Below are positions 51,489 to 59,405 of a stretch of DNA of 64,000 bases, in pieces (the first letter of the stretch is position 1; each line of letters begins with the position of its first letter). This DNA comes from Lachancea dasiensis (taxonomy: Eukaryota > Ascomycota > Saccharomycetes > Saccharomycetales > Saccharomycetaceae), in contig LT598461.1 of NCBI GenBank assembly GCA_900074725.1, positions 1,718,674-1,782,673 on the forward strand, written 5' to 3'. Made by a program: the position numbers and the translations under genes. Below the pieces are notes generated by a model. The model worked only from the letters and a program-made list of their open reading frames with translations, was not told where the DNA came from and made no database searches.

Positions 51489-53033
51489 ATGACTAAAAAT
51501 TGCAGTAGCGACGCAGTAAGCGACAGCACAGTGTGGAAAAATAAAGCTAACATGGAAAGCTTATTCAACTTGCCTCTGGAGGTGGTAGAAATGATAGTAG
51601 AGCAACTTGAATCAAATCCAAAAACATCCGTTGTCGACTACTATAACTGGCTCAAAGCTGGGGGCAACGCATGTCCCCGCATTAACCGATTGTTGCTGGA
51701 AAGGGTGTATGTCTGCAATCTGAGTAGAAGGGAGTCGGATTTTGTGCGACGGCTGAGTGGCCCACTCAATGTAGCGACACTCACCAGAAAAGATGCCATA
51801 CCAACCGGCACTAAATATTTGGTGCTGTCCGTGGACGAGGCATTTTTCAGGCGTGGAGAGGCAGCTGAACTTCCAGAGCCAAATGGAGACATAAGTATTA
51901 CAGTGGTTTATCATCACGATCAGGAAGAGGAAGTTAATTTGAGACGCATCGACCAACAATACAGAGACATGTACCCACAGAGAAGTATGCGCATAGAGCA
52001 CCTAATATTGATTGGGCCGCAGGATGGAAGCCTGCGATGGAACAACACGGATGGAAATTTATTTGACAGCTCTTTCTATGAAGAGAAAGAAACGAGCACG
52101 AGGAAAGAGGTATACGGCCAGACTGAAGACGATACCACAGTATCCCCAACGAGGCGATATGCAGAAGTCACATTTTTGAATGCTGTCTCACTCGACCTGG
52201 ATAACAGTTGCCTCTCAAACTTCCTGTCGACCAGACAGAGCCTCCGCGACTACTTCGCTCTGACGGTGAACTTTCCGGCGCTCAAATCCATTGGATTTGC
52301 CTTGCCGGGTAAAACTAGTAAAGCCGACTGTCTCAATCAAATACAAATGTCATATCTTCTAACTCAAGATTCTAAAAGAATATCGTTGGAACAATTCTTC
52401 CATTTTTATTCGCTGCGGAACTGGAACTTGCCGTCTCTGGAAGGGTTCTCGGGCCACGTCTTGAAATGGGACGAGTTTCAAACTGACTCTGCAGAGAAGT
52501 TCCGCTCTGTTCGTGATATAATAACTCAGCTGAAAACAAGAATCCAACAGGAAAGCTCCGACGGCTTACCTCATTTGAACGCTCAGCTGTTTCCCAACGG
52601 GGTGACGCACTCATGCATCCAGAATTGGCCACTGATAGATACCAAGTTGGATATTGACGCAGCAAGGCGAAAGTCACCTCTCATTTGCTTGCGGCACCCT
52701 CATCTGGAATCTCTGGAGATCATCTACATGATTTATCAGCCTGAGGGGAATCTAAGGTTGGAAGGGCTCTACTTACCACAGCTGCATGAACTGTCCATCC
52801 GTGGAGACCAGATGTTATGTTGGCAAGCAGCCAGGAACCCCATGTACCATGTTTTCTTTTCAGATTGGAACGATTTGGCCAAGTGTGAAGTTTTGGTTTG
52901 CCAACTAAAAAAAGAGCTTCAAGTGCGCTGTCTGGTTGAAACGGCCAATTTGGGAAAAGCTTTGCACTCTTTGAAATTGAGAAACAAGACGGAGGATATC
53001 AATAGCCTGAAGCCCCCATTTGTCGAACTTTAG
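51489..53033 (+). CDS. F-box-like protein, unassigned
   Basis: The 514-residue product has an F-box-like start at about residues 22-60 (MESLFNLPLEVVEMIVEQLE), the short helical motif that binds Skp1 in SCF ubiquitin ligases. The rest alternates helices and strands, and two places suggest leucine-rich repeats (FPALKSIGFALPG; LRLEGLYLPQLHELSIRGDQ). I cannot match it to a named S. cerevisiae gene; it is not where an orthologue is expected, and sits exactly between the PEX18/21 block and the VMA5-TEF4 block. A second ATG at 51552 would start directly at the F-box. F-box function is inferred from the motif only. Confidence 0.75.
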   Translation: MTKNCSSDAVSDSTVWKNKANMESLFNLPLEVVEMIVEQLESNPKTSVVDYYNWLKAGGNACPRINRLLLERVYVCNLSRRESDFVRRLSGPLNVATLTRKDAIPTGTKYLVLSVDEAFFRRGEAAELPEPNGDISITVVYHHDQEEEVNLRRIDQQYRDMYPQRSMRIEHLILIGPQDGSLRWNNTDGNLFDSSFYEEKETSTRKEVYGQTEDDTTVSPTRRYAEVTFLNAVSLDLDNSCLSNFLSTRQSLRDYFALTVNFPALKSIGFALPGKTSKADCLNQIQMSYLLTQDSKRISLEQFFHFYSLRNWNLPSLEGFSGHVLKWDEFQTDSAEKFRSVRDIITQLKTRIQQESSDGLPHLNAQLFPNGVTHSCIQNWPLIDTKLDIDAARRKSPLICLRHPHLESLEIIYMIYQPEGNLRLEGLYLPQLHELSIRGDQMLCWQAARNPMYHVFFSDWNDLAKCEVLVCQLKKELQVRCLVETANLGKALHSLKLRNKTEDINSLKPPFVEL

Positions 53034-53239
53034 GCCACCTCCACTTCAAGGCATCTCCGGTCTTCCGGTGTTTGGGCGAAATATTCAAAATGCTTCGACT
53101 CGGTTTCGCACGGCAACCCGCCGTTAAGAGGACTGACCTCAGAAATCGCCACTGATGCAGTGACAGTGTTGAGAGCTGAATGCATCTGGTCAGTGGCAGA
53201 TGGTTTTTCAAAGCTGTAGATTGATGTGGCCAATGGCAT
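53030..53239 (-). CDS. possible small protein, unknown
   Basis: An ATG-started frame of 69 codons fills the gap between the F-box gene and VMA5. Its stop overlaps the F-box gene stop tail to tail by four bases, and it overlaps no other coding frame. The product is soluble, with a Ser/Thr/Ala-rich first half and an acidic, aromatic end (SKHFEYFAQTPEDRRCLEVE). It reads like a real short protein but I do not recognise it. Confidence 0.45.
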   Translation of the reverse strand: MPLATSIYSFEKPSATDQMHSALNTVTASVAISEVSPLNGGLPCETESKHFEYFAQTPEDRRCLEVEVA

Positions 53240-53345
53240 GTACTAAACTTAAAGCCGGGTTGTCAAAACTCTCTGATGAGTTGTTTGATGTTCTTTTTGA
53301 TCTATTGAAAGTAAATACGCACAGATAACTCTGATATCATAAAGC

Positions 53346-54524
53346 TCACAATTCTACAGTGTACATCACAAAGGGCTCGTATTCTGTATCGACAAGTGAC
53401 GCGTATTCATGTAAAGAGGTGTCCTGTTTCTTGATTTTTCCGGCCTTGTCTTTAGAGAAAGCGTTGCCACCCAAGTAGCCAAATTCTTGAATTAGCTCAG
53501 TTTTACATGCGGACAGGCCTTTAGGCGGAACTGCAATCAGTGTAGTATTGAAATGAGGAGGTAGCCCGTACCGCAAAACACTTTCCACAAAGACCCGCAA
53601 TGCTTTGATATGGAACCAATTCATGAAGACATCGGAGTAGGCAGTCTTAGCCAAACGCACTAATTGGACACGCAATGATTGTTCTAGATGAGCAGCGGAG
53701 TCATGCTCTTTAGTTAACTGATTGATGAGATCCTCGGAGTACTCGAAATCACGAGGAATGAATTTTTTCTCTCTGCAGGCTCCTGTGAAAGCGCTAACAG
53801 ACTTTTTGAAAAGGTGGACGTTGTACAGAGAATAGTCGTTGTCTTGCTTTAAAAGGGAAGCTGAACATGGAACCACATTTTTTGCAAGAGATTCGTAGCT
53901 TTTCTGGAAATCTTCTTTCAAAGTATTGGGGACTGCAACAAGCACCGTGGTGAGATGATCAGAGCCAAGTACAAAGTCCTCAGGCTTCACAATATCGTGT
54001 AACGACCTTACCGACAGATCTCCAGTCTTCTTACGTTCGGCAGCGGCAAGATTGGTTTTGGCGTTATTGTAATTAGTTGACGTTGCTCTGACATCAGCAT
54101 CCAATTGAAAAGATTCGTCTGCAATATCACTAATGAGTTGTTTGATGGGTCTATCAAGTCTAAATTTCCGAGTTTGCCATTGAAAGTTTTCCAAGTACTC
54201 CATGACCGGGACATTTCCCACGGGTAGCGTCTTATAGGCATTACTTTGGGCCTCATTCAGATTTCCGAGAATTTCCAAAATTTTGGCAACTGAGGTCCCG
54301 ATTTGCGAGTCTATTTTAGCAAGTTCCTCAGATTGTAGAACCAACGTGTCCAAAGATCCAATTTTGAACTCTGGAATCTTGAAAGCAGAAACAAACGGTC
54401 TGCCCCCGCAAAAATCTTCTTGAAGCCAGCTCCCCACGTCCTTTCCTGGAGCAGACGCCGGTTGAGCACTGACGGGCAAAGAGAGGAGCAAGAACTGCTT
54501 AGCAGTGTGCAATGCAGTGGCCAT
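53346..54524 (-). CDS. VMA5: VMA5, V-ATPase subunit C
   Basis: Subunit C of the peripheral V1 sector of the vacuolar H+-ATPase, which clamps two peripheral stalks and leaves on reversible disassembly. The 392 residues equal the S. cerevisiae length. Signatures: AKQFLLLSLPVSA at the start, PEFKIGSLDTLVLQSEELAK, SLHDIVKPEDFVLGSDHLTT near 170-190, and FMNWFHIKALRVFVESVLRYG followed by LPPHF near 305. VMA5-TEF4-RRP14 have the same order and directions as YKL080W-YKL081W-YKL082C. Confidence 0.99.
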   Translation of the reverse strand: MATALHTAKQFLLLSLPVSAQPASAPGKDVGSWLQEDFCGGRPFVSAFKIPEFKIGSLDTLVLQSEELAKIDSQIGTSVAKILEILGNLNEAQSNAYKTLPVGNVPVMEYLENFQWQTRKFRLDRPIKQLISDIADESFQLDADVRATSTNYNNAKTNLAAAERKKTGDLSVRSLHDIVKPEDFVLGSDHLTTVLVAVPNTLKEDFQKSYESLAKNVVPCSASLLKQDNDYSLYNVHLFKKSVSAFTGACREKKFIPRDFEYSEDLINQLTKEHDSAAHLEQSLRVQLVRLAKTAYSDVFMNWFHIKALRVFVESVLRYGLPPHFNTTLIAVPPKGLSACKTELIQEFGYLGGNAFSKDKAGKIKKQDTSLHEYASLVDTEYEPFVMYTVEL

Positions 54525-54987
54525 AATCCCAAACTTTAGATATGAACTTAGCGAGACTCACACAAAGGCACAGATATTTGCAAACGAAGTGGCCACCGAA
54601 ATGGAGAAATGAAAGCACAAAAAATGGCTTGCTAAATGCTCTCTAACGGACTGAGGCTGCTATACTAAGCTCGCACAATCGTTGGTTATCGTCAACTAAA
54701 TGGGAACCCCTTTGAGTTAGATTGAAAATTTCTAGTTGGTACCTTACTACGAAATTGAGTTTATTTACTGACCAACTTCAAGAGAAGATCGATCTCTTTC
54801 CACCTAGCATTTCATCCCAATCCGCGTCCTGCTTTGAGGCTGAACATTTACACCGATCAAAGCGGTGTGGAAGTACGGTTTTTTTTGCTGTATTTACAGA
54901 GTTGGATACTACGTATGGGCATAAAATCATTAAGAGAATTGAGTATCTAAAGGTTAGATAGAGAACTATAGTTTATCATTATTACCT
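54525..54987. other. VMA5 promoter / TEF4 3' region
   Basis: 463 bp between two leftward genes. No gene recognised; the only long frame begins with TTG and looks like chance. Confidence 0.5.
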
Positions 54988-56560
54988 CTATTTCAACACC
55001 TTACCGTCGGCGATTTCTCTTGGTTGACCATCGGCGATAACTGGCTTGTCCCAGGCCCACATGTTGTTGATGAATTCCTTGTCTTCTTCCTTGGTGGTGT
55101 CCAACTTGGTGAAGTCGTAGGATTCCCAGTCTGGAGCGACTTCAAAGGCTGGGACGGAGTCTTGGCCCCTGAGCATGACGGCACCAGTGATACCATTGTT
55201 ACCGTTCTCACCGTAAACGACCATAGAACCGAACATATATTTGACGGAGCCACTCAATCTGTTGAAGAAACCACCAATTTGGTTGTTGGACATGAAGGTC
55301 AAGGTCAACTCGTCGTTGTACTTGAAGTCAACCTTCCAGATGGAGTACTCTTCTGGGTTGTAGTGCTCCCAGAACCAAGGCAAGGCAACGGGTCTGGTGT
55401 CTTCGTTGGAGTACTTACGCTTCCAGTCGTCTAAGGGGAAGGTGGCCTTACCTAGAAGCTCTAGAGGGTGCTTAGGCTTCTTTTGCTCGGCTGGTTGTTC
55501 CTCGGCCTTTGGCTTTTCAGCAGCCTTTGGCTTTTCAGCGGCCTTAGGCTTCTCGGCCTTCTTTTCCTTCTTTGGTGGCTGGAAGACAACGGATTTCTCC
55601 AAGAACTTGGACTTGTCGAACAAGCCGCTTAGCACTGGGTGGGCTTCGACGGTGTAGTACCATCTGGCCAAAGCTGGGAACTTGGTTTCGAGTTCAGCAC
55701 CGAAAAGGATGGTGCGGCCGAAACCGTAAAAGGAAGCTAGGAACAAGTCAGCTAGGGTTACAGACTCGGTGGCCACGTAGGTGTATTCCTGTAGTCTTTC
55801 GTTCAAAAGACCCAAAAACTTGTCCAAAGCAGCCTTCTTCTCTTCGCTGATCTTCTTGTTGTATGGGACCTTGCCGAATTGCAAAAAGGCGTAATCCTGG
55901 AAAGCTGGAGCAATGTCGCAGTTGACGAGGGAGAGGTATCTCAAGACTTGAGCTCTTTCTTGAGCAGTGGCACCTGCCAAAGCTTGTGTGATTTCTTCAT
56001 CACCTTTCAATTCAAGGACTGTACAGGAAAGTTAGTAAAACATGAAAATAACACTCGCAGGCAATTTAGCGGAGGAAGCGCCACCAAACTGTGGGACCTG
56101 GCCTGCTGTTCGGCATCTTGCTCATTTCTGTTTGATTTTTTGGACCGTTATGAACTCAGAGTTAAAAGATTCTCGACACACGGACTTAGCTTTAATGTTG
56201 CCCATTCAGACAGGGATAACTGTTAAAATAAAAAAGGTTTCTCATCATGTCAAAACGGTCAAATCAAACCAAACGCCACAGAGCCGGCAGTGAAAGCCGC
56301 TATCCCAACCAGACTATCTTCCCACGCTATATCACAGAAAAAAAATTCATACGGTAATATAGAATAGCGATGACTTCAGTCAACTTGAACCCTTCTGAGT
56401 TCTTGAAAGCTGGAATCAAACCCAATGGGAACTCCTTCTTGAAGGATTCCATGTCCTTGGCGACATCAGTAACTTCGACATCCAATTGCAAGTATTTGGC
56501 CAAGGCTGGAGGCAAGTTGCCTCTGCCCAAAGCAGTAACGAAAAGAGTACCCTGAGACAT
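54988..56560 (-). CDS. TEF4: TEF4/CAM1, translation elongation factor eEF1B gamma (spliced)
   Basis: Gamma subunit of the nucleotide exchange complex that recharges eEF1A with GTP. Exon 1 is 56560-56353 and exon 2 is 56018-54988, joined in frame to 412 residues, the length of S. cerevisiae Tef4. Residues 1-210 form a glutathione-transferase-like domain (KLTEVIAILYY, then ATESVTLADLFLASFYGFGR). A Lys/Ala/Pro/Glu linker with three EKPKAA-type units, encoded by 18-bp repeats, leads to the highly conserved EF1G domain from about 250 (HPLELLGKATFPLDDWKRKY, NPEEYSIWKVDFKYNDELTL), ending IADGKVLK. The ATG at 56560 (MSQGTLF) is used; the frame opens upstream at a TTG only. Confidence 0.99.
56019..56352 (-). 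other. TEF4 intron, 334 nt
   Basis: Donor GTATGA (56352-56347) differs from GTATGT at the last base. The branch site TACTAAC is at 56037-56031 and the acceptor ACAG ends at 56019. Phases 1 and 2 join as CTC (Leu) in YYLLELKG. It hosts a C/D snoRNA, as the S. cerevisiae TEF4 intron does. Confidence 0.96.
56152..56252 (-). ncRNA. SNR38: snR38, intronic C/D box snoRNA
   Basis: On the minus strand, box C ATGATGA is at 56248-56242, box D' CTGA at 56209-56206 and box D CTGA at 56159-56156. Directly before D', 13 nt (56222-56210) are the exact complement of the universally conserved 25S rRNA sequence ACAGGGATAACTG. The fifth base before D' pairs with the middle G of GGG, the nucleotide methylated under snR38 guidance (Gm2815 in S. 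cerevisiae numbering). Ends are estimated. Confidence 0.93.
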
Positions 56561-57448
56561 CTTGAGTTTCAAGTGATGAGGGACACAAATGGGATCAAAA
56601 TATATCAGAAATCTATCACCTTCAAGTGCACGTCTAAACTCGCCTCATCGGTGAAAACTTTTTCAGTACTAAGTTCCGATACTTATACTGGATTGTCAAC
56701 GATGGACGCGGTGAAAAATTTTGAAGATACACGTAGATACATCACCACGACTCGAAAACTCGTGAACTCGAGTCCCGCGAGCTGAAGATGGCACATTACC
56801 CGGTGAGGGCTCGAAACCCGAATATTGGTTAGGGTAGACGGTGTTGGGAACTGAAAGCAGTGGGCGGACGAGATCGAAGCAAGTGGTGAGATGTGGTGAC
56901 GAAGACTCGGAGAAATTGTAGGCTGTCTAGCGTCACGCTGGTGTCATGCTGCTCGTGGCGGGCTTTTTAAAGTTTTGCTTGTATTCGACAAAGTCCTGTA
57001 CGCATTAGAATAGGGCCCGGTGTGCGGGACGACACCAATGGAATTCGAGGCAGTGATTATTCAGGTGGCCGCAGTTGCGATGCCTCGATCAGGCGGTGGG
57101 CCCGACTCTCGTCGGAGGAAATTGGGAAAAACACTACGACTGGCGTCGCAATTGACATACCAAGCACTGTGTACCACCACTTGTTGTAGCTGGGGTATTC
57201 GGATAGTCATACCCGCACGATGGAAAGAATCTTGAGTTTCATATCTTGGTAGACAGCGCACTTGTCGGTAGCCATTTAGACCATGTATATGTGCGTGTCT
57301 GGCACTGCCGCTTGAGCTCCACCGTGCGGGCGAGAATGGTGTCGCATTGAACGCAGAATAAACGGCCATACACAAAGCACGCTAGGCTTTCGATCTCGAG
57401 CCCCCAGACACAACGCTTAAAACGGAACTCACGGGCTCACGAGCTCAC

Positions 57449-57470
57449 AAGCTCGCGAGCTCGCGAGCTT
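57449..57470. repeat. 22-bp perfect palindrome
   Basis: Two 11-bp arms (AAGCTCGCGAG and its reverse complement) overlap at a central GAGCTC. The palindrome is made of repeated GCTCGCGA units, and related AGCTCAC units lie directly upstream. Confidence 0.92.
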
Positions 57471-57537
57471 GATTCTGTCACCTCACTTTTTCTCCATGTG
57501 ACGTTGCCGGCTCTTAGAGAACTGTCTTCGTTATATG

Positions 57538-57560
57538 TGAAAAATTTTAGGCGATGAGAT
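57538..57560 (+). promoter_or_regulatory. RRPE and PAC motifs before RRP14
   Basis: TGAAAAATTTT at 57538-57548 is a perfect RRPE and GCGATGAGAT at 57551-57560 a perfect PAC element, two bases apart and about 110 bp before the RRP14 ATG. This pairing is the standard control of yeast ribosome-biogenesis genes. Confidence 0.85.
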
Positions 57561-57668
57561 GAGCATCTCTTAAGAGGCATCGAAAGAAACCGGTCAAGTA
57601 ACTCGATAGGTGGTTGTTCTTTCTGTTCTCACACTAACAAGCAGTGCTGGCCTTCCACTTCAGCAAAC

Positions 57669-59042
57669 ATGAGTAACTCACTGGAAGAAAGACTACGCAT
57701 AAATTCCAGTGCATTCGATGGACTATTGTCACTAATACCGGCCAAATACTATTACGATGACAAAACTCAAGAGCAGTGGAAGCAGAAGAAGAAGAGCAAA
57801 ATACAGTCTAAGCAGGATAAACGCAGCAAGCTGGACCCGGAATTGCAAAACGAAGACTCAGCTTCTGCCCTCGAAGTGATGGCCGAAAGAGAGAAGAACG
57901 GCAAGCCCACAGTGCTTCCAGGCACGAGGATGGCCCAAAAGACCGAGGAAGACGAGGAAGATGTGGAAGATGAGGAAGACGAGGACGACGAGGAAGAGCC
58001 AGAAGCGGAGAAGGAAGAAGAACAAAACGATGTAAATCAACACAGAAAGGAGGAGTCCATGGAAAATCCTTTGACCAGCACGGCACCAAGGGCCAATGGC
58101 AAGCGTCCCGAGGAGCCAGGTTCTGACGACGAAAACTCGATAGACGTGATATTTGACGATGAGGGAAATAAAGTTGAGCAAGACTCCACGTCTGTGCAGA
58201 AGCCAGAAGTGACCCCACAAAAGAATACCAGTTCTGACAGACAACAAAATCTCGAAAAGCTTCGCACCAAACTGCAGGAAAAGATCCAGTTGTTAAAGGA
58301 AAAACGGAAGGCGCCAGGAACTCAGGTGTCTGGTGCGCCAAGCTCCCGGGACGCCATTCTAGCGCAACGTAAACACAAACAAGAACTGAAGCGGAAGCGC
58401 TCGGAAGTGGAATCTGCAAAGCAAGAAGAATCTAGTGACAACGAGTCGAACTCAGACTCGGAGCCCGAAGATGAGGCCGATTTCCTACCAAAGAAAAAAA
58501 GGTCGACAGGTCAAAAGGACGAAGACCTCGCTAAGGACCTCATGTTCCAAAACATTCAGTTTGATGATGGTGACCGAGTCACGTCAGATCTCCAGCGTCT
58601 GCGGAAACTACACAATAATAAGGGGCCCGCCAAAAACGATATCAAGGCACACTTGCATGCTTCTGAGTTGAAGCGCGCCAAGCTGGAGGCCAAGGATGAA
58701 CTGGAACAAATACAGCACAAGGAAAAGGAGAAATGGCAACGTGCCATGTTGCAAGCAGAAGGAGAAAGGCTCAGGGACGACGAAAAACTACTGCGCAAAG
58801 CATTGAAGCGGAAAGAGGCCAAGAAGCGGAAGTCTGCTGTCGAATGGCGTGATCGGAAAGAGGCTGTGACGACGGCCATAGCTGACAAACAAAAGAGGCG
58901 TGAAGAAAACCTGCAGATCCGCAAAGACAACAAGGGCAAAAAGAGATCTCACCAGGAGAAGATGAAGCGTGGTATAAAGGGGATAAGGCCCCAGAAACGA
59001 GCTGGTTTTGAGGGCCGTCTCAAGAGTCAGAAAAGGCGATGA
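57669..59042 (+). CDS. RRP14: RRP14, Surf6-family ribosome biogenesis factor
   Basis: Nucleolar protein needed for early 60S and 40S pre-rRNA processing. The 457 residues (S. cerevisiae 434) start with a short conserved segment (DGLLSLIPAKYYYDDKTQEQ), then a long Glu/Asp-rich disordered region at about 95-190. The basic helical Surf6 domain follows from about 300 to 457 (LMFQNIQFDDGDRVTSDLQR, AVEWRDRKEAVTTAIADKQK, and GIKGIRPQKRAGFEGRLKSQ near the end). Next to TEF4 as in S. cerevisiae. Confidence 0.98.
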   Translation: MSNSLEERLRINSSAFDGLLSLIPAKYYYDDKTQEQWKQKKKSKIQSKQDKRSKLDPELQNEDSASALEVMAEREKNGKPTVLPGTRMAQKTEEDEEDVEDEEDEDDEEEPEAEKEEEQNDVNQHRKEESMENPLTSTAPRANGKRPEEPGSDDENSIDVIFDDEGNKVEQDSTSVQKPEVTPQKNTSSDRQQNLEKLRTKLQEKIQLLKEKRKAPGTQVSGAPSSRDAILAQRKHKQELKRKRSEVESAKQEESSDNESNSDSEPEDEADFLPKKKRSTGQKDEDLAKDLMFQNIQFDDGDRVTSDLQRLRKLHNNKGPAKNDIKAHLHASELKRAKLEAKDELEQIQHKEKEKWQRAMLQAEGERLRDDEKLLRKALKRKEAKKRKSAVEWRDRKEAVTTAIADKQKRREENLQIRKDNKGKKRSHQEKMKRGIKGIRPQKRAGFEGRLKSQKRR

Positions 59043-59405
59043 AAAGAATTTTGCATTTAGATAAAATATGCTCAAAACTATTACTACATACTTTACATAT
59101 TACTATGGCGGCGGCGTAAATCGATTATTTACAAAATACATGAAAACCGAGAAGGTCATAGGATTTGAGCTTCTATAAGGTCAATGGACGGTAATTCGAA
59201 CTCATTTTCCATCTGCTGTTGTCCATTGGTGACCATTTTCAATTTCGTGTGTTGGGTCAAGTTGAACTCATCGCTTAGGTAATCTAATAACCAATCGTCG
59301 AATTTTGAAGCGAGCTAAAAGCGAGCTTCCAGAGAGCGAAGCAAACTTTTATTCGATATAGCGCCGCCCTTTAACGAACAGTGAAGTCAAGTCGATGTGC
59401 CCTAC
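59043..59405. other. RRP14-SOV1 junction, second synteny join
   Basis: 363 bp linking a chromosome XI-type block to a chromosome XIII-type block. It contains a minus-strand open frame at 59156-59314, listed separately, and must include the SOV1 promoter. Confidence 0.6.
59156..59314 (-). CDS. possible small coding exon or gene relic, unknown
   Basis: A 52-codon frame without an early ATG encodes KFDDWLLDYLSDEFNLTQHT and ends ENEFELPSIDLIEAQIL, an acidic, aromatic, protein-like composition. The frame is bounded upstream by TAG, preceded by a T-run (TTTTAG), so it could be a last exon, but no TACTAAC or donor was found nearby. It may be a gene relic left at the synteny join, or chance. Confidence 0.3.
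   Translation of the reverse strand, partial: LASKFDDWLLDYLSDEFNLTQHTKLKMVTNGQQQMENEFELPSIDLIEAQIL

Larger units (their letters stand above)
56561..57668. other. TEF4-RRP14 divergent intergenic region, 1.1 kb
   Basis: Contains a Reb1-type TTACCCGG at 56796-56803, a 22-bp palindrome at 57449-57470 within a run of GAGCTC-like repeats (57427-57470), and RRPE plus PAC at 57538-57560. A 104-codon minus-strand frame at 57061-57375 is Arg/Cys/His-rich and looks like chance. Confidence 0.6.

Noticed and set aside
57061-57375. 104-codon minus-strand frame between TEF4 and RRP14
   Set aside because: Rich in Arg, Cys and His with no domain or low-complexity logic; looks like chance in GC-rich sequence.
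57808-58419. 203-codon minus-strand frame
   Set aside because: Entirely antisense to the acidic, low-complexity part of RRP14; its Leu/Pro/Arg bias is what the opposite strand of GAA/GAG codons produces.
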